Positions 1-7,825 of a stretch of 60,313 nt of DNA are shown here, one piece after another; position 1 is the first letter of the stretch, and each line of letters starts with the position of its first letter. A model generated the notes under the pieces. It was given only the letters and a program-made list of their open reading frames with translations, did not search any database and was not told the origin of the DNA. The translations under genes were made by a program, and so were the position numbers. The DNA lies in the NCBI GenBank assembly GCA_002238965.1, contig MPNJ01000024.1:1-60313 (forward strand). The letters run 5' to 3'. Source of the stretch: Nitrospinae bacterium bin107 (lineage in GTDB: Bacteria > UBA8248).

Positions 1-120
1 GTCCGGGCTTCCAGATCGCCGGGTCGCCCCGTACGTCTGCCGGATATGACTACGGCGCCAAACTGAGAATTGCGCCGGCGGGACTTTCACCCGCTAGTAC
101 CGCAGCTAGTCTCGCTGCAC
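1..120 (-). other. possible 5' end of a group II intron (cut by the window edge)
   Basis: Read on the minus strand, the segment starts at 120 with GTGCAGCGAGACTAGCTGC and then has a GCGGGTGAAAGTCCCGC hairpin followed by further short stems (a GGCGC/GCGCC pair near 54-76). A GTG-type 5' end plus a 'GGTGAAAGTCC' block is typical of domain I of bacterial group II introns. The intron would run off the left edge, so neither the reverse transcriptase nor domain V can be seen. It abuts a 39-bp intergenic repeat. The call rests on resemblance only; another structured element is possible. Confidence 0.35.
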
Positions 121-138
121 CCCTCCCCGGTCGACTCC

Positions 139-177
139 ATACGCCGAATCACGAAGCCAGGTCTTTTTCAACAACCC
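139..177. repeat. 39-bp intergenic repeat, copy 1
   Basis: This 39-bp stretch, from ATACGCCGAATC to TTTTTCAACAACCC, matches 34 of 39 positions with 11571-11609. A more diverged inverted copy lies at about 60248-60283. Its TCAACAACCC end encodes the last two codons and the TGA stop of the ABC ATPase gene on the minus strand. Confidence 0.75.
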
Positions 178-851
178 TCCTCCAGGCGGCCATCGGTTAT
201 ACCGACCCGCCGGGTGGCGTAGCGCAAGGGCATCTGGTCGTGCGTCGCCATGACGACCGTGAAACCGTCTTCCTGGTGGAGTTCTGCGACGAGTTCCAGG
301 ACGTTTTGCGAGTTCTCGGAATCGAGGTTGCCCGTCGGCTCATCGGCGAGTATGAGGCGGGGCTTGTGGATGATGGCGCGCGCGACGGCCACGCGCTGCA
401 TCTCGCCGCCCGAGAGCTGCCTCGGGAAGCTGCGCATCCGGTTCGCCAGTCCCACGCGCGCCAGGGCGTTTTCGGCCATCTCCTTGATTTCGGATCGTTT
501 CCGGCCCTGAAGCAGAAGCGGCAGGGCGACATTCTCATAAGCCGTCATCGTCGGCATGAGATGAAAGAACTGATGGATGAAGCCCACATCTCTCAGGCGG
601 ATTTCGCTCAGGCCCTCATCGCTCAGGCGCGATATTTCGCGTCCATCCAGAAACACCTCGCCACTCGATGGCGCGTCGACAGCCCCCATCAGGTGCAGAA
701 ACGTGCTCTTGCCCGACCCGCTCGGGCCCGAAACCGTGATAAACTCGCCTGGTTCCGCCCGGAAGCTAACGCCCCTGAGCGCGTGGATTTGCGCTTCGCC
801 CGCGACGTAGGTTTTGGATACCTCTTTCAACTCGACCAGGGGATGGGCCAT
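168..851 (-). CDS. ABC transporter ATP-binding protein, LolD/MacB type
   Basis: The 227-residue ATPase has every nucleotide-binding motif: Walker A GPSGSGKS at 42-49, Q-loop Gln94, signature LSGGE at 146-150, Walker B LILADE at 166-171 and the switch His at 204. The short single-domain form with the 'FHLMPTMTAYENVALPLLLQG' style helical region fits the LolD/MacB/FtsE branch, which energises lipoprotein release or efflux through a separate permease at the inner membrane. No permease is adjacent; downstream lie a repeat and a possible intron. The last codons GGT TGT TGA belong to the repeat, so the original C-terminus may have been replaced. The substrate is unknown. Confidence 0.9.
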   Translation of the reverse strand: MAHPLVELKEVSKTYVAGEAQIHALRGVSFRAEPGEFITVSGPSGSGKSTFLHLMGAVDAPSSGEVFLDGREISRLSDEGLSEIRLRDVGFIHQFFHLMPTMTAYENVALPLLLQGRKRSEIKEMAENALARVGLANRMRSFPRQLSGGEMQRVAVARAIIHKPRLILADEPTGNLDSENSQNVLELVAELHQEDGFTVVMATHDQMPLRYATRRVGITDGRLEEGC

Positions 852-896
852 ACCGTTTCTCCGAAGGCGAACTTAAGAAAACCAGGGAGTCTTCAC

Positions 897-1295
897 TTGT
901 TCGAATCGCTGCCCGCCGTTTTTCTGATCACCAAAGACTACGAGGCGTCTTGTCGATTTTATACCGAAACGCTGGAGTTGAAAGAAGCGAGCCGGGCGAA
1001 AGACCACGTACGCTATGATTTGGGAGGTACTTCGCTCGTCATCCACGCGCCGATTGCGGATGAGGAAATGCGCAAGTGGAATCTCGAACCCCTGCAGGAA
1101 CCAAGAGGTTCGGGCGTCGTCGTCACGCTCACGCCCGAGGACGTTGACCGCGCCCATGACGCACTTATCAAAAAAGGTGCGGAGGTCATATTCCCGCCCC
1201 GCGATGCTCCCTGGGGCGTGCGCATGTTCATGCTGAAGGACCCGAACGGGTTTCTGATCGAGGTGAGCAAGCCCATTCCAGGCGGCTCAGGATAG
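897..1295 (+). CDS. VOC (glyoxalase/bleomycin resistance) family protein
   Basis: This single-domain protein of about 132 residues begins LPAVFLITKDYEASCRFYTE and ends MLKDPNGFLIEVSKP, the usual opening and closing strands of vicinal-oxygen-chelate domains. The Glu of 'GFLIEV' is the standard C-terminal metal ligand. I chose the TTG at 897 because AGGGAG sits seven bases upstream; an in-frame ATG at 843 would overlap the divergent ATPase gene. The family covers glyoxalase I, extradiol dioxygenases and antibiotic-binding proteins, so no substrate is assigned. It is convergent with the LmbE gene, overlapping by nine bases. Confidence 0.75.
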   Translation: MFESLPAVFLITKDYEASCRFYTETLELKEASRAKDHVRYDLGGTSLVIHAPIADEEMRKWNLEPLQEPRGSGVVVTLTPEDVDRAHDALIKKGAEVIFPPRDAPWGVRMFMLKDPNGFLIEVSKPIPGGSG

Positions 1296-2156
1296 TCCCT
1301 CGTACACCGAACTCTCCTCGCCTCGCACTTCCGCCTGTGATTGGACGCGAACGAAGGATTCCTCTTTGTAGAGCCAGCGCCCGGTCAAGCGAACGAACCA
1401 CCAGAAGAAATTACCGTTGATCTGGCTCTTGTGCGCGGTGAGCGCGCGAAATTTGCGGCGAAGCTGCCAGCGGATGTTCACGCGGGTGGTGATGACTTCA
1501 TCCGGCGTACCGTACTTGTCCTCCCTGAAATCCGGATCGTCGAGCGGCGTTTTCTGTCCGAAAAACTTCATCCAGCGCCAGGCGCGCAGCATTTTCGAGC
1601 GCGACCACGCCGTGTGATAGAACTTGGGGACACGCCATGCCTCTCGCCCATCTGCTGGGAATCGGGCGGGGTCCGCGGCCGCCTCCAACGCCTCGGTGGT
1701 GACCTTGTTCGCCTTTAAGTGGTCGGGATGTCCGTATCCACCCTGCTCGTTGTAGGTGATGACCACGTCGGGGCGATAGCGGCGTATGTAGGCCACAATC
1801 CTGCCGACGACTTCTTCCTCATCGGCGTTCTTGAACGCCTTGGCGTGCCCGTTGCCCTCCCAGCCGTCCATGCCCGAATCGCGATAGCCCAAGGTATGAA
1901 CTTCCGAAATCCGCAAAATCCGCGCCGCACTTTCCAGCTCTTCGAGCCTGATCTCCCCGAGCCTGTCCTGGTCCGACTCGGATTCGGGGTCGAGGTTCAC
2001 GCCGATATGCTCCATCTTGCCCATCTCGCCGTTGGTGCAGGTGACGAGTATGACACGGTGGCCTTCGCGCGCGCTCTTCAGAATCAGACCGCCCGTGCTG
2101 CTGCACTCATCGTCGGGGTGCGCATGAACAAGCATGAGGGTGAAGGATTTTGACAT
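1287..2156 (-). CDS. LmbE/PIG-L family deacetylase, Mca/MshB-like
   Basis: The 289-residue protein has the zinc-binding AHPDDE motif at 12-17 and the second metal motif HPDH at 143-146. The segments LGYRDSGM (88-95) and 'TYNEQGGYGHPDH' are characteristic of the Mca/MshB branch, which cleaves N-acyl-glucosamine bonds in mycothiol conjugates or precursors. Related enzymes act in bacillithiol synthesis, so a role in a low-molecular-weight thiol or a sugar N-deacetylation is plausible but not shown. The ATG at 2156 lies just downstream of the korB terminator. The 3' end overlaps the VOC gene. Confidence 0.87.
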   Translation of the reverse strand: MSKSFTLMLVHAHPDDECSSTGGLILKSAREGHRVILVTCTNGEMGKMEHIGVNLDPESESDQDRLGEIRLEELESAARILRISEVHTLGYRDSGMDGWEGNGHAKAFKNADEEEVVGRIVAYIRRYRPDVVITYNEQGGYGHPDHLKANKVTTEALEAAADPARFPADGREAWRVPKFYHTAWSRSKMLRAWRWMKFFGQKTPLDDPDFREDKYGTPDEVITTRVNIRWQLRRKFRALTAHKSQINGNFFWWFVRLTGRWLYKEESFVRVQSQAEVRGEESSVYEGLS

Positions 2157-2180
2157 GGGTTCCGGACGCCAGAAGGCGCG

Positions 2181-2211
2181 AAAAAGGCCGCCAGGTCGAA
2201 TCCCGGCGGCC
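2181..2211 (-). terminator. intrinsic terminator downstream of korB
   Basis: On the minus strand GGCCGCC (2205-2211) pairs with GGCGGCC (2186-2192) and is followed directly by a TTTTT run. It lies 18 bases after the korB stop and would end the korAB transcript before the LmbE gene. Confidence 0.75.
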
Positions 2212-2228
2212 CTTGGAGGCGACGAATA

Positions 2229-3251
2229 CTAGTGGTGCTCCCAGGTATCTCCTGAATTCAAGAGCGTGTCGATATCGCCCTCGCCTTTCGCCTGGGCCGC
2301 GGCGACTTGATCCCCCATCAATCCCTCGAACGGCGGACGCTCCACCTTTCTCAGAACGCCCAGGGGCACGGGGCCGCCTTCGAGTTCAACCCGGCTCAGG
2401 ATATGGGCGTAGCCGCCCGCCTCATCGTCCACGCGATGGACGGTGACGTCGGGAGAATCGGCCTCGACGACCCGGACCTTGTAATCATCCAGAGAGATTC
2501 CCTTACGATTATCTTCCGGGCCATAGACGAGGGGCTGGCCGTCTTCGAGATACATCACGTTCTGCTCTTTCATGCCTTTCTCGGTGAATTTGTGCCACGC
2601 GCCGTCGTTGAACACGATGCAATTCTGCAGCACCTCGAGCAGAGACGTACCCTCGTGGTTCGCCATCTCCTCGAACATCGAGGCCATGTGCTTCTGATCC
2701 CTGTCCGTCGTGCGGGCCACGAAGCTGCACTCCGCCCCCAGGGCCAGCGTCAGCGGGTGGAGCGGATAGTCCACCGAACCGGTGGGCGTGGATTTCGTGC
2801 GCGAGCCCAGAAGCGAGGTCGGCGAATACTGGCCCTTGGTCAATCCGTAAACGCGGTTGTTGAAGAGAATGATCTTGACGCCCACGTTGCGGCGCATGGA
2901 GTGAATCAGGTGGTTGCCGCCGATGGACAGCGCGTCGCCGTCGCCGCTGATGACCCAGACGGAGAGGTCTGGGTTGCTCACCTTCACGCCGGTGGCGAAC
3001 GCCGGAGCGCGTCCGTGAATGGTGTGGAAACCAAACGTGTCCATGTAGTAGGGAAAGCGCGCCGCGCAGCCGATACCGGATACGAAAACGAACTTCTCGC
3101 GCGGAATCTCGAGCGTCGGCAGCACCTTCTGCATCTGCGCCAGTATCGCGTAGTCACCGCAACCCGGGCACCAGCGCACGACCTGGTCGGACTGAAAATC
3201 CTTGCGGGTGAGGCCCAACCCACCGCCATTCTTGGCTGTCGTCGTAGACAT
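2229..3251 (-). CDS. korB: 2-oxoacid:ferredoxin oxidoreductase, beta (TPP) subunit
   Basis: The 340-residue beta subunit has WCPGCGDYAIL near the N-terminus and a thiamine-diphosphate motif GDGDALSIGGNHL around 100-112, typical of KorB/PorB. With KorA it oxidatively decarboxylates a 2-oxoacid, most likely 2-oxoglutarate, to the acyl-CoA, reducing ferredoxin in the cytoplasm. The start codon directly follows the korA stop, so the two are translationally coupled. The lack of separate delta or ferredoxin-domain subunits matches the two-subunit Kor type. Substrate is inferred from subunit architecture; related 2-oxoacids remain possible. Confidence 0.93.
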   Translation of the reverse strand: MSTTTAKNGGGLGLTRKDFQSDQVVRWCPGCGDYAILAQMQKVLPTLEIPREKFVFVSGIGCAARFPYYMDTFGFHTIHGRAPAFATGVKVSNPDLSVWVISGDGDALSIGGNHLIHSMRRNVGVKIILFNNRVYGLTKGQYSPTSLLGSRTKSTPTGSVDYPLHPLTLALGAECSFVARTTDRDQKHMASMFEEMANHEGTSLLEVLQNCIVFNDGAWHKFTEKGMKEQNVMYLEDGQPLVYGPEDNRKGISLDDYKVRVVEADSPDVTVHRVDDEAGGYAHILSRVELEGGPVPLGVLRKVERPPFEGLMGDQVAAAQAKGEGDIDTLLNSGDTWEHH

Positions 3252-5108
3252 TTAGAGTAACTCCTCAATCTTGGTAATCAGTTCGCCGACCTTGAAGGGC
3301 TTTCCTTGAATTTTGTTGAAGCTGATCGTGTCGACCAGATACTGGTAGCGGAGCATCTTGGAGAGTTGACCCAAGTTCAACTCGGGGACGAGAATTTTCT
3401 CGAAATTGCCGAGTACTTCTTCCAGGTTCGCCGGGAAGGGGTTGAGATGCCTCAGGTGAACCTGCGATACGGAGGCGCCCCGGGCTTGTAGAGCCTCGAT
3501 CGCCGCCGTGATGGCGCCGAAGGTGCCGCCCCAGCCGATGACGAGAACCTTGCCGCTCTCCTCGCCGATGACCTCCGCGGGCGGGATGTCCTTCGCGATG
3601 CCCGCAATCTTCTCATCGCGCGTGCGCACCATGAATTCGTGGTTCTCAGGCTCGTAGTTGACGTTGCCGGTCTGGTCTTCCTTCTCGATCCCGCCGATTC
3701 TATGCTCGAGCCCGGGCGTCCCGGGAATCGCCCACGGACGGGCCATCGTTTCCGGGTCCCGAAGATAGGGCAGGAACCCTTCCGGGTCCGTCCTGTAGGT
3801 CACCGGCATCTCGGGAATATCCTCCGCCTTGGGCAGAAGCCAGGGTTCCGAGCCGTTGGCCAGGTAGCCGTCACTCAGGACCACTACGGGCGTCATGTAT
3901 TTCACCGCCAGGCGGCTCGCTTCTATTGCCGTCCAGAAACAGTCTCCCGGCGTGGCCGCCGCCACGATCGGCAGCGGGCTTTCGCTGTTGCGCCCGAACA
4001 TCACCTGGAGCAGGTCGGCCTGCTCGGTCTTCGTGGGAAGGCCTGTGCTCGGGCCGCCGCGCTGGATGTTGGCGATGACCATGGGAAGCTCCGTCATCAC
4101 GCCGAGACCCATGGCCTCGGCCTTGAGAGCGATACCTGGGCCGCTCGAACACGTCACGCCGAGCGAGCCTGTGAACGAAGCGCCAAGCGCCGCGGAGACG
4201 GCCGCGATTTCATCTTCCGCCTGGAAGGTCTGCACGCCGAAATTCTTGTGGCGGGAGAGTTCGTGGAGAACGTCGCTGGCCGGCGTGATCGGATAGGCGC
4301 CCCAGAAGAGGTTGATGCCCATCTTCTTCGTCGCCGCGATGAAGCCGTAGGCCAGGGCGACGTTGCCCGAGATGTTCCTGTATTTGCCGGGCGGATAGGT
4401 CGCCTCGCGCACGATGTAGTTGCTGGTGAAGACCTCGGTGTTCTCGCCGAAGAAAAACCCGGCTTCTAACGCGCGCGTGTTGGCCTGCACGAACTCGGGG
4501 CGTTTCCCGAATTTCTCCTCGATCCACTGCTTGGTCGGATCCAGCGGACGAGAGTACATCCAGTACATCAGGCCAAGCGCGAAGAAGTTCTTGCACCGAT
4601 CCGCCAGGTTGGACTGGAGCTCCATGTCTTCCAGGGCCTGTCGCGTCATGGAGGTGATCTTCACCTCGTGGATGTCGTAGTTGCCCTTGAACTCCTCATC
4701 CTCGAGGGGGTTGGACTCATAACCGGCCTTGGCCAGGTTCTTCTGGCCGAAGTTATCCACGTTCGCGATGATGATGCCCCCGCTCTTCAAATCGACGATG
4801 CTCGTCTTGAGCGCGGCCGGGTTCATCGCCACGAGTACGTCAACGGCGTCGCCCGGGGTGTGGATGTCCTTGCTCGAGAAGTTGATCTGGAACCCGCTCA
4901 CTCCGGCAAGGGTTCCGACGGGCGCGCGAATCTCGGCGGGAAAGTCGGGGAACGTGCTCAGATCGTTCCCGGCGATGGCCGCTGCGTTCGTGAACCTGTC
5001 TCCGGTGAGCTGCATTCCGTCGCCGGAGTCGCCGGCGAATCGAATCGCCACCGTTTCGAGTTCAACAAGCTGCTTCTCAGCCCCGTTTTTACCTGAAGAC
5101 TCAGCCAT
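3252..5108 (-). CDS. korA: 2-oxoacid:ferredoxin oxidoreductase, alpha subunit with fused gamma domain
   Basis: The 618-residue protein begins with the gamma domain (AIRFAGDSGDGMQLTGDRF near 22-40, through about 190). The pyrimidine-binding alpha domain follows from about 235 (GNVALAYGFIAATKKMG), with GAYPITPASDVLHEL and the conserved SSGPGIALKAEAMG segment. The gamma-alpha fusion of this length is the standard KorA form. It pairs with the immediately downstream korB to make an oxygen-sensitive ferredoxin-linked TCA-cycle enzyme. An AGGA about ten bases upstream supports the ATG at 5108, and a good sigma70-like promoter lies at 5261-5289. Confidence 0.93.
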   Translation of the reverse strand: MAESSGKNGAEKQLVELETVAIRFAGDSGDGMQLTGDRFTNAAAIAGNDLSTFPDFPAEIRAPVGTLAGVSGFQINFSSKDIHTPGDAVDVLVAMNPAALKTSIVDLKSGGIIIANVDNFGQKNLAKAGYESNPLEDEEFKGNYDIHEVKITSMTRQALEDMELQSNLADRCKNFFALGLMYWMYSRPLDPTKQWIEEKFGKRPEFVQANTRALEAGFFFGENTEVFTSNYIVREATYPPGKYRNISGNVALAYGFIAATKKMGINLFWGAYPITPASDVLHELSRHKNFGVQTFQAEDEIAAVSAALGASFTGSLGVTCSSGPGIALKAEAMGLGVMTELPMVIANIQRGGPSTGLPTKTEQADLLQVMFGRNSESPLPIVAAATPGDCFWTAIEASRLAVKYMTPVVVLSDGYLANGSEPWLLPKAEDIPEMPVTYRTDPEGFLPYLRDPETMARPWAIPGTPGLEHRIGGIEKEDQTGNVNYEPENHEFMVRTRDEKIAGIAKDIPPAEVIGEESGKVLVIGWGGTFGAITAAIEALQARGASVSQVHLRHLNPFPANLEEVLGNFEKILVPELNLGQLSKMLRYQYLVDTISFNKIQGKPFKVGELITKIEELL

Positions 5109-5260
5109 TGGTTTGGTTGTCCTTTAATTGGATGTATCTTGTATAGGGAAATTCGTGGAGGATTTCATTCACTGAGAAATACCATATGTCGTGCATATTT
5201 TTTTTGGGCATGTCCATTCGAGTCCGAGTGGCGATTCATACATCAACCAGCCGATCGCGA

Positions 5261-5289
5261 ATTATGCGGAAATCATTCAAAGCCGTCAA
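5261..5289 (-). promoter_or_regulatory. sigma70-type promoter for korAB
   Basis: On the minus strand TTGACG (5284-5289) and CATAAT (5261-5266) are separated by 17 bases in an A/T-rich gap. This predicts a leader of about 145 bases before korA. No other gene starts in this gap. Confidence 0.55.
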
Positions 5290-5325
5290 CGCAAATTCAA
5301 CTTTTTTTCAAAAAAATCAAATACA

Positions 5326-5901
5326 TCAGCCCGCACGGGAGCCGTCGAGGCCCAAATCCTCAGCCGCCCCCTGCATGGCCTCCAGCGTGAAGGCGACGTG
5401 CTCCTCCAGAGGCACCCCCAGCTCCGAGGCTCCCAGCTCCACATCCGCACGATTCACGCCCTTGGCGAAATTCTTGTCCTTCCATTTTTTCCGGATGCTT
5501 CGCGGCTTCACCTGGCGGATGTCTTTCGCAGGGTTCACCAGGGCGACGGCGGTGATGAGGCCCACCAGTTCATCCACGGCGAAGAGCGCCTGGGCGAGGC
5601 GCGTCTCCCGGGGGACGTTCAGGTACTGCGCGTGCCCCAGAATCGCCTGTATCATTTCCTCGGGATAACCCGCCTCGCGCAGTACCGCGCAGCCGGTCTC
5701 GGGGTGTTCTTCGGGCGATGGGTGCTTCTCGTAATCCATGTCGTGCAGCAGGCCGGTGACGCTCCAGAGCGCCTCGTCTTCTCCGTATTTCCTCGCATAA
5801 GCAAGTAGAGCGGCCTCCACCGCCCGGGCGTGCGCTCTCAGGCCCGGGCTTTTGGTCCACTCGAATAAAAGCGCCTCGGCGCTTGCGCGATCCAGTTCCA
5901 C
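5326..5901 (-). CDS. HD/HDIG-domain phosphohydrolase-like protein
   Basis: The 191-residue protein has the HD signature: His24 in LRAHARAVE, the doublet His53-Asp54 in GLLHDMDYEKH, a later AILGHAQYL histidine and an AVDEL aspartate. It belongs to the small HDIG proteins usually found alone, whose substrates are mostly unknown nucleotides or phosphate esters. No sensor, synthetase or ppGpp domain is attached. It is followed by korA in the same orientation but the korAB promoter lies between them, so it is probably a separate unit. Divergent from the M24 peptidase. Confidence 0.75.
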   Translation of the reverse strand: MELDRASAEALLFEWTKSPGLRAHARAVEAALLAYARKYGEDEALWSVTGLLHDMDYEKHPSPEEHPETGCAVLREAGYPEEMIQAILGHAQYLNVPRETRLAQALFAVDELVGLITAVALVNPAKDIRQVKPRSIRKKWKDKNFAKGVNRADVELGASELGVPLEEHVAFTLEAMQGAAEDLGLDGSRAG

Positions 5902-6114
5902 GCTCGACTCCCCCCTTGCGACGATGAATCAAAGAGATGACAAATCAAAGAAACCATCAAACATTGCTGATATCACTAAACCTTGCGCTTCGACCCGCTT
6001 TCCGTCAAGGCGCACAGCCTCGCTTGAGGCGCTTTGGTTGTGGTACATATTCCCCCCAGGACATTTTCCAACAAAATTCCGTGCAGCAGAAGAAATTTTT
6101 TCAGGGAGAAAGCC

Positions 6115-7347
6115 ATGCTCTACAACAGGGAACGCGCGCTGGAACTGATGCGAGAACACGACGTGGCGGCCATGATCGGCACGACGCTCGAGAACGTCAC
6201 CTACCTGACGGGCCACATCGGCTGGGCGCAGCGGGTCTACCGCGCGCGCAAAAGCTACGGCGTGATGACCAACGACCCGGACGCCGGCACCGACCTCATC
6301 ATGAACCGCGCGGACAACACCTATTACGCCGCCTACGGCGGTCACGCGGAGAACGTCTATGTCTGGGGCGGGCAGGCGAACCACATCGAGCCGGAGGGCT
6401 ACGAGCCGCATGACGACGAGATGAGGCGCTACCGCGAACTCCACGCGAGCGGGGCCAAGCACGCCACCCTGCTCGACGGGCTCCTCGCCGCTCTCAGGGA
6501 CCGGGGCATCACCTCCGGCAGAATCGCCCTCGATGAGGAAGGCTGTCCGGACAGCCTGTTCGCAACCTTGAAGGAAAAACTGCCCAATTGCGAATTCATC
6601 CCCGGCTCGGGACTGTTCCTGATGACGCGCCTCATCAAGACGGCGGATGAACTCGACCGCCTGCGCGAGGCGGCCCAGGTGAACGAAGACGCCATCACCA
6701 AGGTGTTCGAATTCGTGCGCGAGGGCGTGAGCGAGCGCGAGGTGGCCGAGGTCTGGCGGCAGGAGGTGGCCCGGCCCGGCGGCATGTGGCACTGGTTCCA
6801 CTTCAACTCCGGCCCGAGGGGCGTCTTCATCTTCCCGCCCACTGACAGAAAGCTCCAAAAGGGCGACGGATTCATGTTCGACGCCGGCCTGTTTCACAAG
6901 AACTACAACGCCGACACGGGAAGCTGCGGCTCCATCGGCGAGCCGAGCGCGCGCGTGCAGCGCGAGTGGAAGGGGGTCGAAGAGGGTTTCCACGAGTGCC
7001 TGGAGGTCATCAAGGCCGGCTGCACGGGCAACCAGATCTATCAGGCGCTGGTCAAGGGAATCCAGTCGCGCTTTCCCGAGTTCGACGCCCCGTTCGCCGG
7101 TCATACGATTGGCCTCGAAGCCAGGGAGTTCCCCTTCATCCTGGGGCCCGAATCGAAGTACAACCAGCCGTTCTACCCGGAAACCTCCGAGATCCCTTAC
7201 CCCGTCGATTCGGTGATCAACATCGAGGCGCCCATCGGCACGTTCGGACAGGGAGGCTACCAGATCGAATACTCGGTCGTCGTGAAGGAAAACGGCTGGG
7301 AGATGCTCATTCCCCAGGACAGGAGTTTCAGGGTCATCGACGCGTGA
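6115..7347 (+). CDS. M24 family metallopeptidase (Xaa-Pro peptidase/creatinase fold)
   Basis: The 410-residue protein has a creatinase-like N-terminal domain and a C-terminal pita-bread domain with all five dinuclear metal ligands: Asp256, Asp267, His330, Glu371 and Glu385. It is therefore expected to be an active cytoplasmic metallohydrolase, probably an aminopeptidase P or a creatinase/ectoine-hydrolase relative. The ATG at 6115 is preceded by AGGGAG at about ten bases, and reading further upstream gives low-complexity sequence. No operon partner; a repeat-rich gap follows. Confidence 0.87.
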   Translation: MLYNRERALELMREHDVAAMIGTTLENVTYLTGHIGWAQRVYRARKSYGVMTNDPDAGTDLIMNRADNTYYAAYGGHAENVYVWGGQANHIEPEGYEPHDDEMRRYRELHASGAKHATLLDGLLAALRDRGITSGRIALDEEGCPDSLFATLKEKLPNCEFIPGSGLFLMTRLIKTADELDRLREAAQVNEDAITKVFEFVREGVSEREVAEVWRQEVARPGGMWHWFHFNSGPRGVFIFPPTDRKLQKGDGFMFDAGLFHKNYNADTGSCGSIGEPSARVQREWKGVEEGFHECLEVIKAGCTGNQIYQALVKGIQSRFPEFDAPFAGHTIGLEAREFPFILGPESKYNQPFYPETSEIPYPVDSVINIEAPIGTFGQGGYQIEYSVVVKENGWEMLIPQDRSFRVIDA

Positions 7348-7825
7348 TTGGTATATGCGGGAGGGGAGCAACCTGGGACAGGCACAGGGGCCTGTCCCTA
7401 CGGAAACTGCGCGTATCGAAAAGAAAAAGAACCGGTAGGGGCGGCCCCCCGTGGCCGCCCTGCCTCCCCTTTGATTGGTTGTTGTGTAGGGACAGTTCCT
7501 CTCTATTGATTGTATCCATCCTGAAAAGGACAATCACGGGGAGTTGTGCCTATCCAATTCAATAAATTATGTAGGGGCCGCATATCATGCGGCCCTACCT
7601 TTCCGCCTTCACAATACGGGTCGCATGATAAGCGACCCCTACACATGCCGAACCACAAAACCGAAATGACGATGCCAAATCTCGTTAGATGAGGGGGAGC
7701 CGTTTTCGCGGCCACCTTCCACCAACGCCTAGACACGCCGAACGAGTATTTCCCACAATTGACCTGGACGGGAAAATAATGTGAGATAGGCGGGTCGCCA
7801 CATTTCTCTAGCCTGGAGAAAGCCG
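7348..7825. repeat. gene-free gap with four palindromic hairpin repeats
   Basis: No credible gene is seen in these 478 bases. Four GC-rich inverted repeats occur: GGGACAGG/CCTGTCCC (7375-7382, 7391-7398); GGGCGGCC/GGCCGCCC (7439-7446, 7453-7460); a GTAGGGGCCGCAT arm with its near-complement (7571-7598); and GGGTCGC/GCGACCC (7618-7624, 7632-7638). Most are flanked by GTAGGG or CCCTAC. The first matches hairpins at 17931-17951. The last stretch before 7826 should hold the promoter of the aldo/keto reductase gene; GGAG precedes its ATG. Confidence 0.75.

Noticed and set aside
168-170. TGA after Cys at the ABC ATPase end as selenocysteine
   Set aside because: The downstream codons enter an intergenic repeat and extend no conserved domain; no SECIS-like stem at the right distance.
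240-896. N-terminal extension of the VOC protein to a 351-residue protein
   Set aside because: The extra part is antisense to the ABC ATPase; a TTG with AGGGAG at 897 fits the domain start.
5929-7533. 534-residue open frame antisense to the M24 peptidase
   Set aside because: The sense protein keeps all five metal ligands; the antisense frame matches no family.
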